From Lachnospiraceae bacterium 10-1 (GTDB lineage: Bacteria > Bacillota > Clostridia > Lachnospirales > Lachnospiraceae), in NCBI GenBank assembly GCA_000403495.2, contig KE159810.1, forward strand, positions 368,501 to 432,500: a stretch of DNA of 64,000 bases. The letters are read 5' to 3'. A model generated the notes under the pieces. That model made no database searches. It saw only the letters and a list, made by a program, of their open reading frames with translations, and had not been told where the DNA came from. A program made the translations under genes and the position numbers. This document shows positions 26,263 through 35,359 of the stretch, piece after piece (positions within the stretch are counted from its first letter, which is position 1; each line of letters begins with the position of its first letter).

Positions 26263-27369
26263 TTATAAATATTGTTCAACAACAGCCTGCATCTGCGTCC
26301 ATTTATCTTCCATGTCTTTTACCATAGCAAACTGAGTCCGGCAGCGGTCCAGATTGTGTTCGGGACGGTGAATCTTAAAATAGCTGTCACCTTCCAAATA
26401 ATCGGTCAAAAAGCGTATCCCACATTCCAGCGTCATCAGCTTGGCACCCATAGGAAGCATTAGAATTTCCTTTTCGGTTAATGCTCCTTCACACCCTTCG
26501 ATAAATCCTTTGGTGAACAGGGAAAAGAGCTCCAGATCGCAGGATATTTTCGAAAGATCTTTTTCATCCTCTGCACCTGTATTGGCTCCAAAGCGGATGG
26601 AATCACCATAATCATATAAAGCAGAACCTGGCATCACCGTATCCAGATCAATAACACATATTCCCTTTCCGGTTGTGTTATCTATCATTATATTATTAAG
26701 CTTTGTGTCATTATGTGTTACGCGTAAAGGCAGTTCTCCGGATGAAAGCATATCACAAAGTATGCAGCAGTCATCTGCGCGATCCAGAACAAACTGTATT
26801 TCTTTTTGAACATCTTTAGCTCTCTTTAATGCGTCCTTTTCAACTGCTGCTTTAAATTTTGCAAGGCGGTCTACAGTATTGTGAAAGTTGGGTATCGTCT
26901 CATGGAGACTTGCAGCAGGATAATCCTCTAAAAGCTTTTGAAAATGTCCAAATGCAACAGCACTCTCATAAAAATCATTTTGATTTTCTACTGCATCATA
27001 GCTGGTTGCATCTTCAACAAACAGATACATTCTCCAATAAGTACCATCCTCAAGCCTGCAGTAGGATTTTCTTGATTGAGTACAAACTACGGTTAATGCT
27101 TCTCTTTCAGGATTGCCACTATTTTCAGTAATTTTTTTCCGCAGGAAGGTTGTTACGCCTATTATATTTTCCATAAGACCTATAGGATCTTTAAAAACAT
27201 CATGATTCATTCTCTGCAAAATATAATGTCTTTTCTGCGAATCTGAATGACAGGTTAAAAGGTATGTATCATTAATGTGACCATTTCCATGAGGTTTGAT
27301 CTGCTCTATCATTCCATCTATTTGAAACTTTTCTGCAATTTGCATTAATTCTGTTATATTTTTGTCCAT
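26263..27369 (-). CDS. nahK: N-acetylhexosamine 1-kinase (NahK/LnpB-like)
   Basis: Kinase of 368 residues of the APH phosphotransferase superfamily, closely resembling bifidobacterial NahK (about 359 residues), which phosphorylates GlcNAc or GalNAc at C1. Shared stretches are GNGHINDTYL (nucleotide loop), YILQRMN, the catalytic loop LRVTHNDTKLNNIMID, the metal site VIDLDTVMPGSALYDYGDSIRFGA, TLECGIRFLTDYLEGD and the C-terminal EHNLDRCRTQ. It is the last gene of an ABC-importer operon, 11 bases after a MalG-type permease. In bifidobacteria this kinase serves the lacto-N-biose pathway, but no GH112 phosphorylase is present here. The imported ligand therefore may be a free N-acetylhexosamine or a glycan cleaved by an enzyme encoded elsewhere. 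Confidence 0.88.
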   Translation of the reverse strand: MDKNITELMQIAEKFQIDGMIEQIKPHGNGHINDTYLLTCHSDSQKRHYILQRMNHDVFKDPIGLMENIIGVTTFLRKKITENSGNPEREALTVVCTQSRKSYCRLEDGTYWRMYLFVEDATSYDAVENQNDFYESAVAFGHFQKLLEDYPAASLHETIPNFHNTVDRLAKFKAAVEKDALKRAKDVQKEIQFVLDRADDCCILCDMLSSGELPLRVTHNDTKLNNIMIDNTTGKGICVIDLDTVMPGSALYDYGDSIRFGANTGAEDEKDLSKISCDLELFSLFTKGFIEGCEGALTEKEILMLPMGAKLMTLECGIRFLTDYLEGDSYFKIHRPEHNLDRCRTQFAMVKDMEDKWTQMQAVVEQYL

Positions 27370-27379
27370 ACTGCTGCCC

Positions 27380-28261
27380 TTAACCTTTCACACCGCCGCC
27401 GGTAATGCCGGCAATGATTTTTTCTGACATGAAAATATACAGTATAAATGTTGGCAAAAATACGATAACTACAGATGCAAACATTCCTGCATAATCGCCA
27501 GTATATCTCATGGAGTTGATCATTCCATACAGTCCAATTGCCACCGGTTTAACTTTGTCTGAATTAGCAAAAATCAGTGACATAAAGTATTCATTCCATA
27601 CATTAATGAAATTGAATATGGTAACTGTAATAATACCTGGCTGGGCCATTGGAAGCATGATTTTCCAAAAGGTTTTCATTGGAGGGCAGCCGTCAATTGC
27701 TGCCGCCTCTTCAAAGGCTCTTGAAAGATTTCCAAAAAAAGTTAAAAGGAAAATTGTAGTGTAGGGAACATTAATTCCCACATACAAAAAAATGAGGGCA
27801 GCCCGGTTGGCCAGGGAAATATTCAGAACATTCCATCCTGCAACCAGTCCAAACAGAGGAAGAACAATCATAGTTGCCGGAACACCCATAGAAGCAACAA
27901 ACCCGTTTTGAATGATTTTGTTACCTATAAAAGTAAAACGGGACAGCACATATGCTGCTGGTGCACATACCAAAATCAAAAGAGTACAGGATATGGTGGC
28001 ATAAATCAATGAGTTGGTAAAAAATACTGAAACATTGGATGTGCTCCATGCTTTTGCATAGTTTTCAAAGTGAAGTCCGCTTGCAAATTTAAAAACATCT
28101 CCTGAGAAAATTTCTTTGGAGGTAGAGAAACTTGCTGCAATAACCCAGCCAAGAAGTACAAAGGTAAAAAGCACCCACAGGGACAATATTATGTAACCGG
28201 GAGCCAGATGAAGTTCTTTTTTCCAATTTACAGGCTCACGTACTTTCTTTTCTTTCGCCAT
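27380..28261 (-). CDS. Sugar ABC transporter permease, MalG-like
   Basis: Second permease of a carbohydrate importer, 293 residues, about six membrane segments. The EAA loop reads AFEEAAAIDGCPPMKTFWKIMLP. It is followed by the NahK-type kinase and preceded by its MalF-like partner with a 14-base gap. No ATPase is encoded in the operon; a shared MsiK-like ATPase is usual for this class. Confidence 0.93.
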   Translation of the reverse strand: MAKEKKVREPVNWKKELHLAPGYIILSLWVLFTFVLLGWVIAASFSTSKEIFSGDVFKFASGLHFENYAKAWSTSNVSVFFTNSLIYATISCTLLILVCAPAAYVLSRFTFIGNKIIQNGFVASMGVPATMIVLPLFGLVAGWNVLNISLANRAALIFLYVGINVPYTTIFLLTFFGNLSRAFEEAAAIDGCPPMKTFWKIMLPMAQPGIITVTIFNFINVWNEYFMSLIFANSDKVKPVAIGLYGMINSMRYTGDYAGMFASVVIVFLPTFILYIFMSEKIIAGITGGGVKG

Positions 28262-28275
28262 TTTTTCTCCCTCCT

Positions 28276-29181
28276 TTAAAATTCGATGTCATCATCTTTG
28301 AATATTTTGTTACATACAATAAAAATTATTACCACACATGCGCTGAGCAATACACCAACTGCAGCTCCGATACCGGAGTTTCGTTCTGTAACACTGTTAC
28401 CGGCGCCAAAAATATTTTGATACATATAAACTACTGGTGTGATGGTTTGTGTATTGGATACTACCATAGAGAATAACTGCGACCAGAGGAAGAAACCTGC
28501 TGAGCTGACACTCCACATGGTAATATTGGTTTTAGTCACGCCTTTTAAAAGCGGAAGGGTGATATAGCGGAATTGCTGGATTCGATTTGCACCATCTAAA
28601 GTAGCCGCCTCAAAGTAATCTGCACCAATTCTTTCAATACCACTGGCAAATATGAGCATATGGTATCCAACCATGCCAAAGCAATATGCCACTAACAGAG
28701 CAAGAAATAAATGATCCGGATCCAGCCATTGGAACTTGGAAAGCCATTCCCAGTGAAGCATATCTCCAACAGACTTGAATAAGCCAAACTTGGGACTAAA
28801 TACATATTGCAGCCACATAGTTGCAAGAGCTACCGCGCTTACTACGTTCGGCATATAAATAATTGCCCGGAATGCACTTTTAAAACGGATCCCGCTGGTC
28901 AGGATCGCCGCAAATAAAAGTGCGAGTCCCATAACAATCAACCCGCCAAAAAACCAGATACGGAAAATGTTCCACATGGAAATCCGAAAAAGCTGTGTGT
29001 TAAACAGTTTTATATAGTTGGCAAGTCCGGAAAACTGCCATTTGGAAACTGCATCTGTTACCCCTTCAATCTTAAAAAAACTCATTGCGACAGTTCTGAT
29101 AATCGGGTAAACAAAAATAATGGCAAACATAATGACTGCCGGAGCCAGAAAAGCCACAATCATGGTCTTATTCTTTTTCAA
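28276..29181 (-). CDS. Sugar ABC transporter permease, MalF-like
   Basis: First permease of the importer, 301 residues, with an N-terminal helix and the EAA loop DYFEAATLDGANRIQQFRYITLPLL. It lies downstream of the binding protein across a 147-base gap that holds a strong hairpin, the common arrangement that keeps binding protein in excess over permeases. Confidence 0.93.
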   Translation of the reverse strand: MKKNKTMIVAFLAPAVIMFAIIFVYPIIRTVAMSFFKIEGVTDAVSKWQFSGLANYIKLFNTQLFRISMWNIFRIWFFGGLIVMGLALLFAAILTSGIRFKSAFRAIIYMPNVVSAVALATMWLQYVFSPKFGLFKSVGDMLHWEWLSKFQWLDPDHLFLALLVAYCFGMVGYHMLIFASGIERIGADYFEAATLDGANRIQQFRYITLPLLKGVTKTNITMWSVSSAGFFLWSQLFSMVVSNTQTITPVVYMYQNIFGAGNSVTERNSGIGAAVGVLLSACVVIIFIVCNKIFKDDDIEF

Positions 29182-29246
29182 TCCAGAAACCTCCTTTCAA
29201 TATCAGAAAGTGTAAATTGCTAATTTTCATATTTTACGAATAAAAC

Positions 29247-29277
29247 ATGGCGGCACCGTCTGAGGCGATGCCGCCAT
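29247..29277 (-). promoter_or_regulatory. Intra-operon hairpin between binding protein and permeases
   Basis: ATGGCGGCA (29247-29255) pairs with TGCCGCCAT (29269-29277). On the minus strand GTTTTATT follows. It may be a partial terminator or an mRNA-stabilising structure that gives more binding protein than permease. Confidence 0.65.
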
Positions 29278-29328
29278 AGTTATCTCATGCGATCAGTGCG
29301 GATGTTTATGCACTTTTCTTACAGTTGA

Positions 29329-30645
29329 TTAATTGCCGGCTGCCTTTAATGCATCTACAAATCCCTGTGCATCCAGAGAACCTCCGCAAAGCTTGGTGAA
29401 ATTCTCAACGATGATAGGAGTCATGTCAGCATTAGCTTCTGCTCCTGCCGCCCAAGGATAACGGGTAGTCAGACTTTCCATAACCGGTTTTACGTTGGTG
29501 AGGAGTACAGGCCATTCTGCATTATTGGAATCAGCAGGAATACCAACAGACATCTCGGAGAGCAATTTGTCAGCATCACCCTTGGTTAAATATGTAATCA
29601 ACTGGAATGCCTGCTCAGCCTTTGTTGACTTTGCATTGATGGCAAACACCTGAGCACCATAGTTAGAAGCTTCTGTTCCATCTACACCACCGTCTACTGC
29701 AGGATAACTGAAGCATCCCCAATTAAAATCTTCACCGGCAATATCCTTTACTTCATTAGGAAGCCAGGAACCATTTAAGTACATAGCAGCAGTTCCCATA
29801 GCAAGTTCGGTGTTCTGTCCTGCAGGCCACTGATTACTTTCAATTGTTTCAGAGAAGAAACCTCTGCTTGCCAGTTCTTCATATGCCTGTGCAGTTTTTA
29901 ATACTGCCTCATTGTCCCAGTCGCCATTTTTTACTACTTCTTCTGTAGCGGGTTCCCCAATCAGACGGCTCATATGATATCCGAACAGGCTGGCAATATA
30001 TGCATTATCGTTTGTGATCGGAGTATAACCAGCATCCTTGATCTTCTGGCATACATCAAGGAATTCATCCCATGTAGTAGGAACAGCAGTCACACCTGCT
30101 TCTTCAAAAATATCTACATTATAGAAATATGCAAATACGTTGGGCTGGTAAGGAATAGACTTTAAGGTTCCGCCAGCAACCTCGCGGCATGCAGCCATGA
30201 GTCCTGCATTTGCAGTTGATTCATAATCATTAGCAGCAGCCAGATCTTCCAGATCAAGCAGATAGCTGCCCCATGTAACATTTACACGATCAATATCTTC
30301 ATCAAATAAATCAATGTTGGTTCCTGCATCCAGTGCCGGCTGAAGTCCTTCACGGATACCGGTACGTCCTTTAAATTGTACGTCTACTTCAATGCCGGTC
30401 TCAGCAGTAAATGCTTCGATAGACTGTGCAATTGCCTGTGCCTGTGGTTCTGCAGCATCCCACATAGACCAATATACAAGCTTATCGCCGGTTGACTCTG
30501 CCGGTGCAGCAGCTTCTTCGGTTGTGCTTGTGCTGGCAGATGTTTCTGTACTGCTTTCAGCAGTTGTATTATCAGAACCGCAGCCAGCCAGTAATCCTGC
30601 TATCATGGTCACACAAAGCAGCATACTTAAAATCTTCTTTTTCAT
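29329..30645 (-). CDS. Sugar ABC transporter substrate-binding lipoprotein
   Basis: SBP family 1 lipoprotein of 438 residues from ATG 30645, set by AGGAGG nine bases upstream; an in-frame start at 30669 lies before the ribosome site. Signal peptide with lipobox LLAGC, then a Ser/Thr/Glu-rich linker of about 35 residues. The mature part begins LVYWSMWDAAEPQAQAI, with IPYQPNVFAYFYN and AAMYLNGSWLPNEV further on. It is first in the importer operon that ends with the NahK-type kinase, so the ligand is probably an N-acetylhexosamine or a small glycan containing one. Confidence 0.93.
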   Translation of the reverse strand: MKKKILSMLLCVTMIAGLLAGCGSDNTTAESSTETSASTSTTEEAAAPAESTGDKLVYWSMWDAAEPQAQAIAQSIEAFTAETGIEVDVQFKGRTGIREGLQPALDAGTNIDLFDEDIDRVNVTWGSYLLDLEDLAAANDYESTANAGLMAACREVAGGTLKSIPYQPNVFAYFYNVDIFEEAGVTAVPTTWDEFLDVCQKIKDAGYTPITNDNAYIASLFGYHMSRLIGEPATEEVVKNGDWDNEAVLKTAQAYEELASRGFFSETIESNQWPAGQNTELAMGTAAMYLNGSWLPNEVKDIAGEDFNWGCFSYPAVDGGVDGTEASNYGAQVFAINAKSTKAEQAFQLITYLTKGDADKLLSEMSVGIPADSNNAEWPVLLTNVKPVMESLTTRYPWAAGAEANADMTPIIVENFTKLCGGSLDAQGFVDALKAAGN

Positions 30646-30672
30646 ATTTTTTACCTCCTGGATTATCAATTA

Positions 30673-30699
30673 TAGAGTTTAATTGTTTTATAAACTCTA
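30673..30699. promoter_or_regulatory. Inverted repeat upstream of the importer operon
   Basis: TAGAGTTTA (30673-30681) and TAAACTCTA (30691-30699) are exact complements with a 9-base spacer. They lie just before the ribosome site of the binding-protein gene. This is either a 5' UTR hairpin or an operator, perhaps for the divergent AraC regulator. The rest of the 30700-31037 gap is very AT-rich, with probable promoters on both strands and no gene I can support. Confidence 0.45.
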
Positions 30700-31037
30700 A
30701 ATCAGTTTTATGTTTTTTATTATAAAGAGAGAAATTTTAAAAGTCTTTATCTTATCTGTCCCCCTTTTTGCACTATCGGCCTCTTATTTGTGTATTCTAT
30801 ACAAAAATTATAATTAATATCGTCAATGATAGTAGTTTTTTACAATTTCACGCAACGAAACAATAGTCAATATGCTTAAATCAAATAAATTTTATCTTGT
30901 TTTGTTATCAGTTTTTTCCTTTTTGTTTGCTTTGTTTGCATTTTTGTATTATTATAGTTTCAAAATAAGATGGGAAATTTATACAATCGGCTTGTTTACA
31001 GCTTGTAACAATTTAAAGATAAAAGAGGTGGATGATT

Positions 31038-31941
31038 ATGAATTACAAAAGTGTGCATTTAAATGAAGTCCTAACTATAGATGAGATTTTTTCAGTCCAC
31101 TATTTTGAATATATGAGTGATTTTTCATTCCCAGGTGAATCTCATGATTTTTGGGAATTTCTATGTGTGGACAAAGGTGAAGTAAATGTATTTGCAGATG
31201 AGTTATTTCATTCTTTGAAAAAAGGAGATGTGATTTTTCATAAACCCAACGAGTTTCATAATGTAAAGTCTAATGGAATGATTGCCCCTAATCTGGTAGT
31301 TATTTCTTTTGCCTGTAATTCGCCGGCTATGTCTTTCTTTGAAAAGAAGGTGCTGCAGATCAGCGAGCCGGAGAGGATTTTGCTTGCCCAGATCATCCAG
31401 GAAGCCGGACATGTTTTTTCAGGACGTTTGGATGATCCCTATCAGGAACAGTTAATTCGTGCTGACAGTCCGCGTTTTGCAGGGGAACAATTGATTAAGA
31501 TATATCTGCAGCAGTTTTTAATCCAAATGATACGCCATTACATGGTTCATGCTGCACCGCTGGCACCCCCCCCTAATTAAGTCTGTCAAGCAAAAGGCGG
31601 ATGGCGTATTATTTTCACAAATACAGGAATTTATGGAAATACATATCAATGAAAATATTTCGATTGAACAAATCTGTAGAAGTAATTCCATAGGCCGCTC
31701 CCAGCTTCAGAAATTATTCCGTTCCAGGAGCGGCTATGGTGCAATTGAATACTTTTCACGTATGAAGATAGATCTTGCCAAACAAATGATAAGGGAACGT
31801 CATTATAATTTTACACAGATAGCAGATGCCCTGGGCTTTTCTTCTATCCATTATTTTTCCCGTCAGTTTAAGCAGATAACAGGCATGACGCCCTCAGAGT
31901 ATGCATCTTCAATAAAAGCATTGTCCGATCAGCCTGTATAA
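31038..31941 (+). pseudogene. AraC-family regulator split by a C8 homopolymer frameshift
   Basis: The two halves of one AraC-type regulator lie in different frames. The N-terminal cupin-like sensing domain (from ATG 31038, preceded by GAGGTG) contains HDFWEFLCVDKGEVNV and KGDVIFHKPNEFHNV and runs to a stop just after a run of eight C (31566-31573). The C-terminal part continues one frame away with two helix-turn-helix motifs: ISIEQICRSNSIGRSQLQKL and IADALGFSSIHYFSRQFK, then GMTPSEY. With seven C the frames join into a protein of about 300 residues. It is divergent from the sugar importer and is its likely regulator. The run may reflect a true mutation, phase variation or a sequencing error. 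Confidence 0.85.
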
Positions 31942-31946
31942 TCGGA

Positions 31947-32867
31947 TTATTCCCAAAGCTTTTGAGGATAACGTCCTTCATCTTTTAAGGACTGAATTGC
32001 TTTGACAACAGTAGGTTTATCTTCCTTGTAGGTTACGCCATACCAGCGGTCGCGGGATTTTAACACAGTAACTTCCGCCTTATTTTCCCGGATCAGTTCA
32101 TCTACCACAAAGGGAAGAAAATATTCACATTTGAGAGGATTCACCGGCAGATTTTTCTTAAGAAAATCGGAAAATCTGTTATTGATTTCCGGCAGGATGC
32201 TCTGGGTAAAGCCCCACATATTCATGGAAACTACAGTTTCGCCTGAAAGCTTTGTCCAGGTTGTGCCATCATCTTCCGTGTAAGCGGGACCGTCAGGGAG
32301 CTTTTCAATACGAACCCGTTCTGTAATGGCAGTCAGCTTTCCGTCCTCATTCGTCTCACAAACACCGCGCGCCACATGACCATTTTCAGTAAGAGTGTTT
32401 TCCAGAAGATAGCCTACCATGGTAAACTGATATTTTTCATTATCCTCATGGGCAGCAAGAAAGTCGTAAATCATCTGGAATGCCTGTTGTCCGTAATAAT
32501 CATCTGCGTTAATTACAGCAAAAGGCCCGTCAATAACAGAAAGACAGGATAAGACTGCATGGGCCGTGCCCCAGGGCTTGGTTCTTTCAGCAGGAGCTTC
32601 AAAACCTTCCGGCAGATTTTTAATATCCTGGAACACATATTCCACCTGAATGCGTTTTTCCATCCGGTCCCCAATGCAGGTTCTGAAATCCTCTTCGTTT
32701 TCTTTTTTAATAATAAACACCACTTTTTCAAATCCCGCTTTTACAGCATCATAAATAGAAAAATCCATAATAATATGACCTTCGGTATCAATCGGATCAA
32801 TCTGTTTTAATCCGCCATAGCGGCTTCCCATGCCTGCTGCCATAATGACAAGTACTGGTTTTTTCAT
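31947..32867 (-). CDS. Sugar-phosphate nucleotidyltransferase
   Basis: Nucleotidyltransferase of 306 residues from ATG 32867, with GGGAGG upstream; an in-frame start at 32948 has no ribosome site. The N-terminus PVLVIMAAGMGSRYGGLKQ is the NTP-binding GxGxRxxxxxK loop. INADDYYG supplies the metal-binding DD, and MNMWGF comes later. This group is annotated as NDP-sugar pyrophosphorylase and differs from GalU and RmlA in the GLKQIDPI segment. It lies beside the NahK locus, convergent with the AraC gene, so it might activate a HexNAc-1-phosphate. That substrate is inference. Confidence 0.87.
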   Translation of the reverse strand: MKKPVLVIMAAGMGSRYGGLKQIDPIDTEGHIIMDFSIYDAVKAGFEKVVFIIKKENEEDFRTCIGDRMEKRIQVEYVFQDIKNLPEGFEAPAERTKPWGTAHAVLSCLSVIDGPFAVINADDYYGQQAFQMIYDFLAAHEDNEKYQFTMVGYLLENTLTENGHVARGVCETNEDGKLTAITERVRIEKLPDGPAYTEDDGTTWTKLSGETVVSMNMWGFTQSILPEINNRFSDFLKKNLPVNPLKCEYFLPFVVDELIRENKAEVTVLKSRDRWYGVTYKEDKPTVVKAIQSLKDEGRYPQKLWE

Positions 32868-33083
32868 GTTTTTTGTTCCCTCCCTTAGATAAACATATAT
32901 TTTAAGTATATACGCTTTTTTATTCTGGGACAATAGCACGATAGGCACTTTTTTTTATCAAAAAAGATAAGATGCTTTTGATGAGAAATTCACATAAAAT
33001 TACGCGCCAGCTTCATACGGAATTCATATCCATATGTTACAATACTTTCATGCAGTAAAAATAGTTATGTTACGGAGGCATTC

Positions 33084-33740
33084 ATGCGGATTTTATTTTT
33101 AGAAGATGAACCTACGATACGCGAGGTTTTGACGGAATACATGAAAATGCAGAAATATGATGTAATTTGTGCCAAAGACGGAGAAGAGGCTCTTGCGCTT
33201 ATCAAAGAGCAGATGTTTGATCTGGCAGTGCTTGATATTATGGTGCCTAAGGTAAGCGGTCTTGAAGTACTGGCTTACATCAAAAAGCATAAGCCGATGA
33301 TGGCTACCATCATGTTAACTGCGCTGGATGATGAAAAGACGCAGGTGCAGGCATTTAATCTTTATGCGGACGATTATGTGATTAAGCCGGTATCGCCTAT
33401 TATTTTATTAAAAAGAATGGAAACAATTCTGCGGCGGGTAAAACAAAGCGGGAAAAAAGAGGAAAAAGGGCTGGTGATTCATGGAGAATCCTATCAGGCA
33501 TTTTTTGACGGGGAGCCTATAGATTTGACTTTGAGCGAATTTCTGCTTCTGCAGGTATTGGAAGGGGAGCCTAAGCGGGCTTTTACAAGGGAGCAGTTGA
33601 TTTTACGGATTTTTAATGAAGATTATGTGGGCAATGACAGAATCATAGACGCTCATGTGAAAAATCTTCGAAAAAAGCTTCCGGGAAATTATATCAAAAC
33701 AGTGATAGGAATTGGTTATCAGTTTTGGGGGGAGCCTTAA
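33084..33740 (+). CDS. OmpR-family response regulator
   Basis: Response regulator of 218 residues with receiver (ILFLEDEPTIREVL, phospho-Asp in LAVLDIMVPKVSGLEVL, Lys in YVIKPVSP) and winged-helix domain (LSEFLLLQVLEG, DAHVKNLRKKL, GIGYQFWG). GGAGG precedes the ATG. It starts a plus-strand operon with a kinase and an ABC exporter, an arrangement usual for sensing and export of peptide antibiotics or toxic compounds. Confidence 0.93.
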   Translation: MRILFLEDEPTIREVLTEYMKMQKYDVICAKDGEEALALIKEQMFDLAVLDIMVPKVSGLEVLAYIKKHKPMMATIMLTALDDEKTQVQAFNLYADDYVIKPVSPIILLKRMETILRRVKQSGKKEEKGLVIHGESYQAFFDGEPIDLTLSEFLLLQVLEGEPKRAFTREQLILRIFNEDYVGNDRIIDAHVKNLRKKLPGNYIKTVIGIGYQFWGEP

Positions 33741-33743
33741 ATT

Positions 33744-35336
33744 ATGAAACTGGCAAAAAAAACATTTGTTTACAGTATGATACTTGCAGTGCTTATGGTC
33801 GCCTTTGTAGTGGGATATTTTGTTTTTATGCTGCCTTCTTTGTATGTGGATTATGTGATGAAGAGTAATTTAAGAAGCGTGGCGGAAGTGCAAAGGGGAT
33901 ATATGGAAAGCAGAAGCTATGAAAATTTGACGGTAAAAAATCCTTCTGCGGTTTTTACTCTGGAAGTGCCGGATACAGGAAATGAAATTTACGCGGCGGG
34001 GAAATTTTTTAAGGTAACGATAGAAGTTCTGGATGAAGAACTGCAGGGAATGCTTGATTTTATAAGAGAGCAAATGAATAACGGGCGGAAAATGGGAGAA
34101 ACGAAGCAGGCGGGGGAAGAACTTCAAAATGATGTATGGACAGATGGAATGGAAGTTCTGGAAAAGATAAAAGAAAAGTTTGCAGGCAGAGAGCTGTTTC
34201 ATGAAGATGATCCCATTGCAGTGTGGATGGAATGGAAAGCAGATCAGGAGGTTTATCAGGGGGAATACGAAAAATTCCACATAATAGCGGACGATTTGTT
34301 TATCTATGAAGCAGGCATTTCAGACGGAAACTACAGCTACACCACTTATACAGCTATGGCTCATGCCGACGATGCTTATATTATTACTGTTTATCCAACG
34401 CTGACGCCTAAAATGGATGAAATTACGCCGGTGGTAATGGGAAGCCTTCCAATGATTATCGCAGTGGTATTTCTATTGATTCTGGTGTCATCAAGATTCT
34501 TTTCCGGAAAGATTGTAGATCCCATGATCCGGCTGGCTGCATATGCGGAAAATGCAAAGCTGGCGGAATATTCGCAAATCGAGCCATTTGAGACAAAAGG
34601 GGAAGATGAAATTGCAGCCCTTGGAAGGGCAATTCAGGAACTGTATGAAAAACTTCGAAGCAGTTATCTGGAACTGGAGGAAAAAAATCATGAGCTGGAA
34701 GAGGAAAATATCCGGCAGGAGGTTTTCCTTCGGGCTTCCTCCCACCAGCTAAAGACACCTATTTCAGCAGCCATGCTTCTGGTGGAGGGGATGATGAATG
34801 AAATAGGCAAATATAAGAATGTAAAAGAATACCTTCCCCAGGTAAAAGAGCAGCTTTTGTCCATGAGAAAAATCGTGGAAGATATTTTATATCTGGATTA
34901 TCATGCAAAAAACATGGAAAGAGAAAAGACAGATGCAGCACAGTTAGTACAGGAGATTGTAAAGACTTATGCGGTTCAGTTAGAAGACAGGGAGATTTCC
35001 GTTTATGAGTCAGGAGACGCAGTTATCTTATCGGACAGGGAAATGCTGAAAAAAATTATTGATAATCTATTTTCCAATGCGGCAGGATATACTCCTAGGG
35101 GAGAAAAAATTGAAATTGAAATAAATGAGAAGGAGCTTTCCATGAAAAACTATGGAATTGTAATAGACGAAGCTCTTCTTCCCAATATTTACCAGCCTTT
35201 TGTCAGCAGCAATGAATCAGGCAGGGGAAAAGGTCTGGGGCTGTATGTGGCAGCTTATTACAGCAGGCTCTTAGGATACAGAATAAAAATTGAAAATATG
35301 GAAAATGGAGTGTGGGCAAGGATTATTTTTTCATAA
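33744..35336 (+). CDS. Sensor histidine kinase
   Basis: Membrane kinase of 530 residues. Transmembrane segments lie at about 8-32 and 235-255, flanking an extracytoplasmic domain of about 200 residues rich in Glu and Lys. A HAMP-like linker and a Glu-rich coiled coil (YLELEEKNHELEEENI) lead to the HisKA motif RASSHQLKTPISAAML and an HATPase with DNLFSNAAGYTPRG and GRGKGLGLYV. The gene starts three bases after the response-regulator stop and precedes the ABC genes. The sensed signal is not deducible. Confidence 0.9.
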   Translation: MKLAKKTFVYSMILAVLMVAFVVGYFVFMLPSLYVDYVMKSNLRSVAEVQRGYMESRSYENLTVKNPSAVFTLEVPDTGNEIYAAGKFFKVTIEVLDEELQGMLDFIREQMNNGRKMGETKQAGEELQNDVWTDGMEVLEKIKEKFAGRELFHEDDPIAVWMEWKADQEVYQGEYEKFHIIADDLFIYEAGISDGNYSYTTYTAMAHADDAYIITVYPTLTPKMDEITPVVMGSLPMIIAVVFLLILVSSRFFSGKIVDPMIRLAAYAENAKLAEYSQIEPFETKGEDEIAALGRAIQELYEKLRSSYLELEEKNHELEEENIRQEVFLRASSHQLKTPISAAMLLVEGMMNEIGKYKNVKEYLPQVKEQLLSMRKIVEDILYLDYHAKNMEREKTDAAQLVQEIVKTYAVQLEDREISVYESGDAVILSDREMLKKIIDNLFSNAAGYTPRGEKIEIEINEKELSMKNYGIVIDEALLPNIYQPFVSSNESGRGKGLGLYVAAYYSRLLGYRIKIENMENGVWARIIFS

Positions 35337-35359
35337 CGGGGAAAGGAATGGAGGAAAAA

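Noticed and set aside
30872..31066. A 64-codon hydrophobic frame upstream of the AraC gene
   Set aside because: It lies in very AT-rich promoter DNA, where T-rich codons give Phe/Leu-rich translations, and overlaps the AraC start; no convincing ribosome site.
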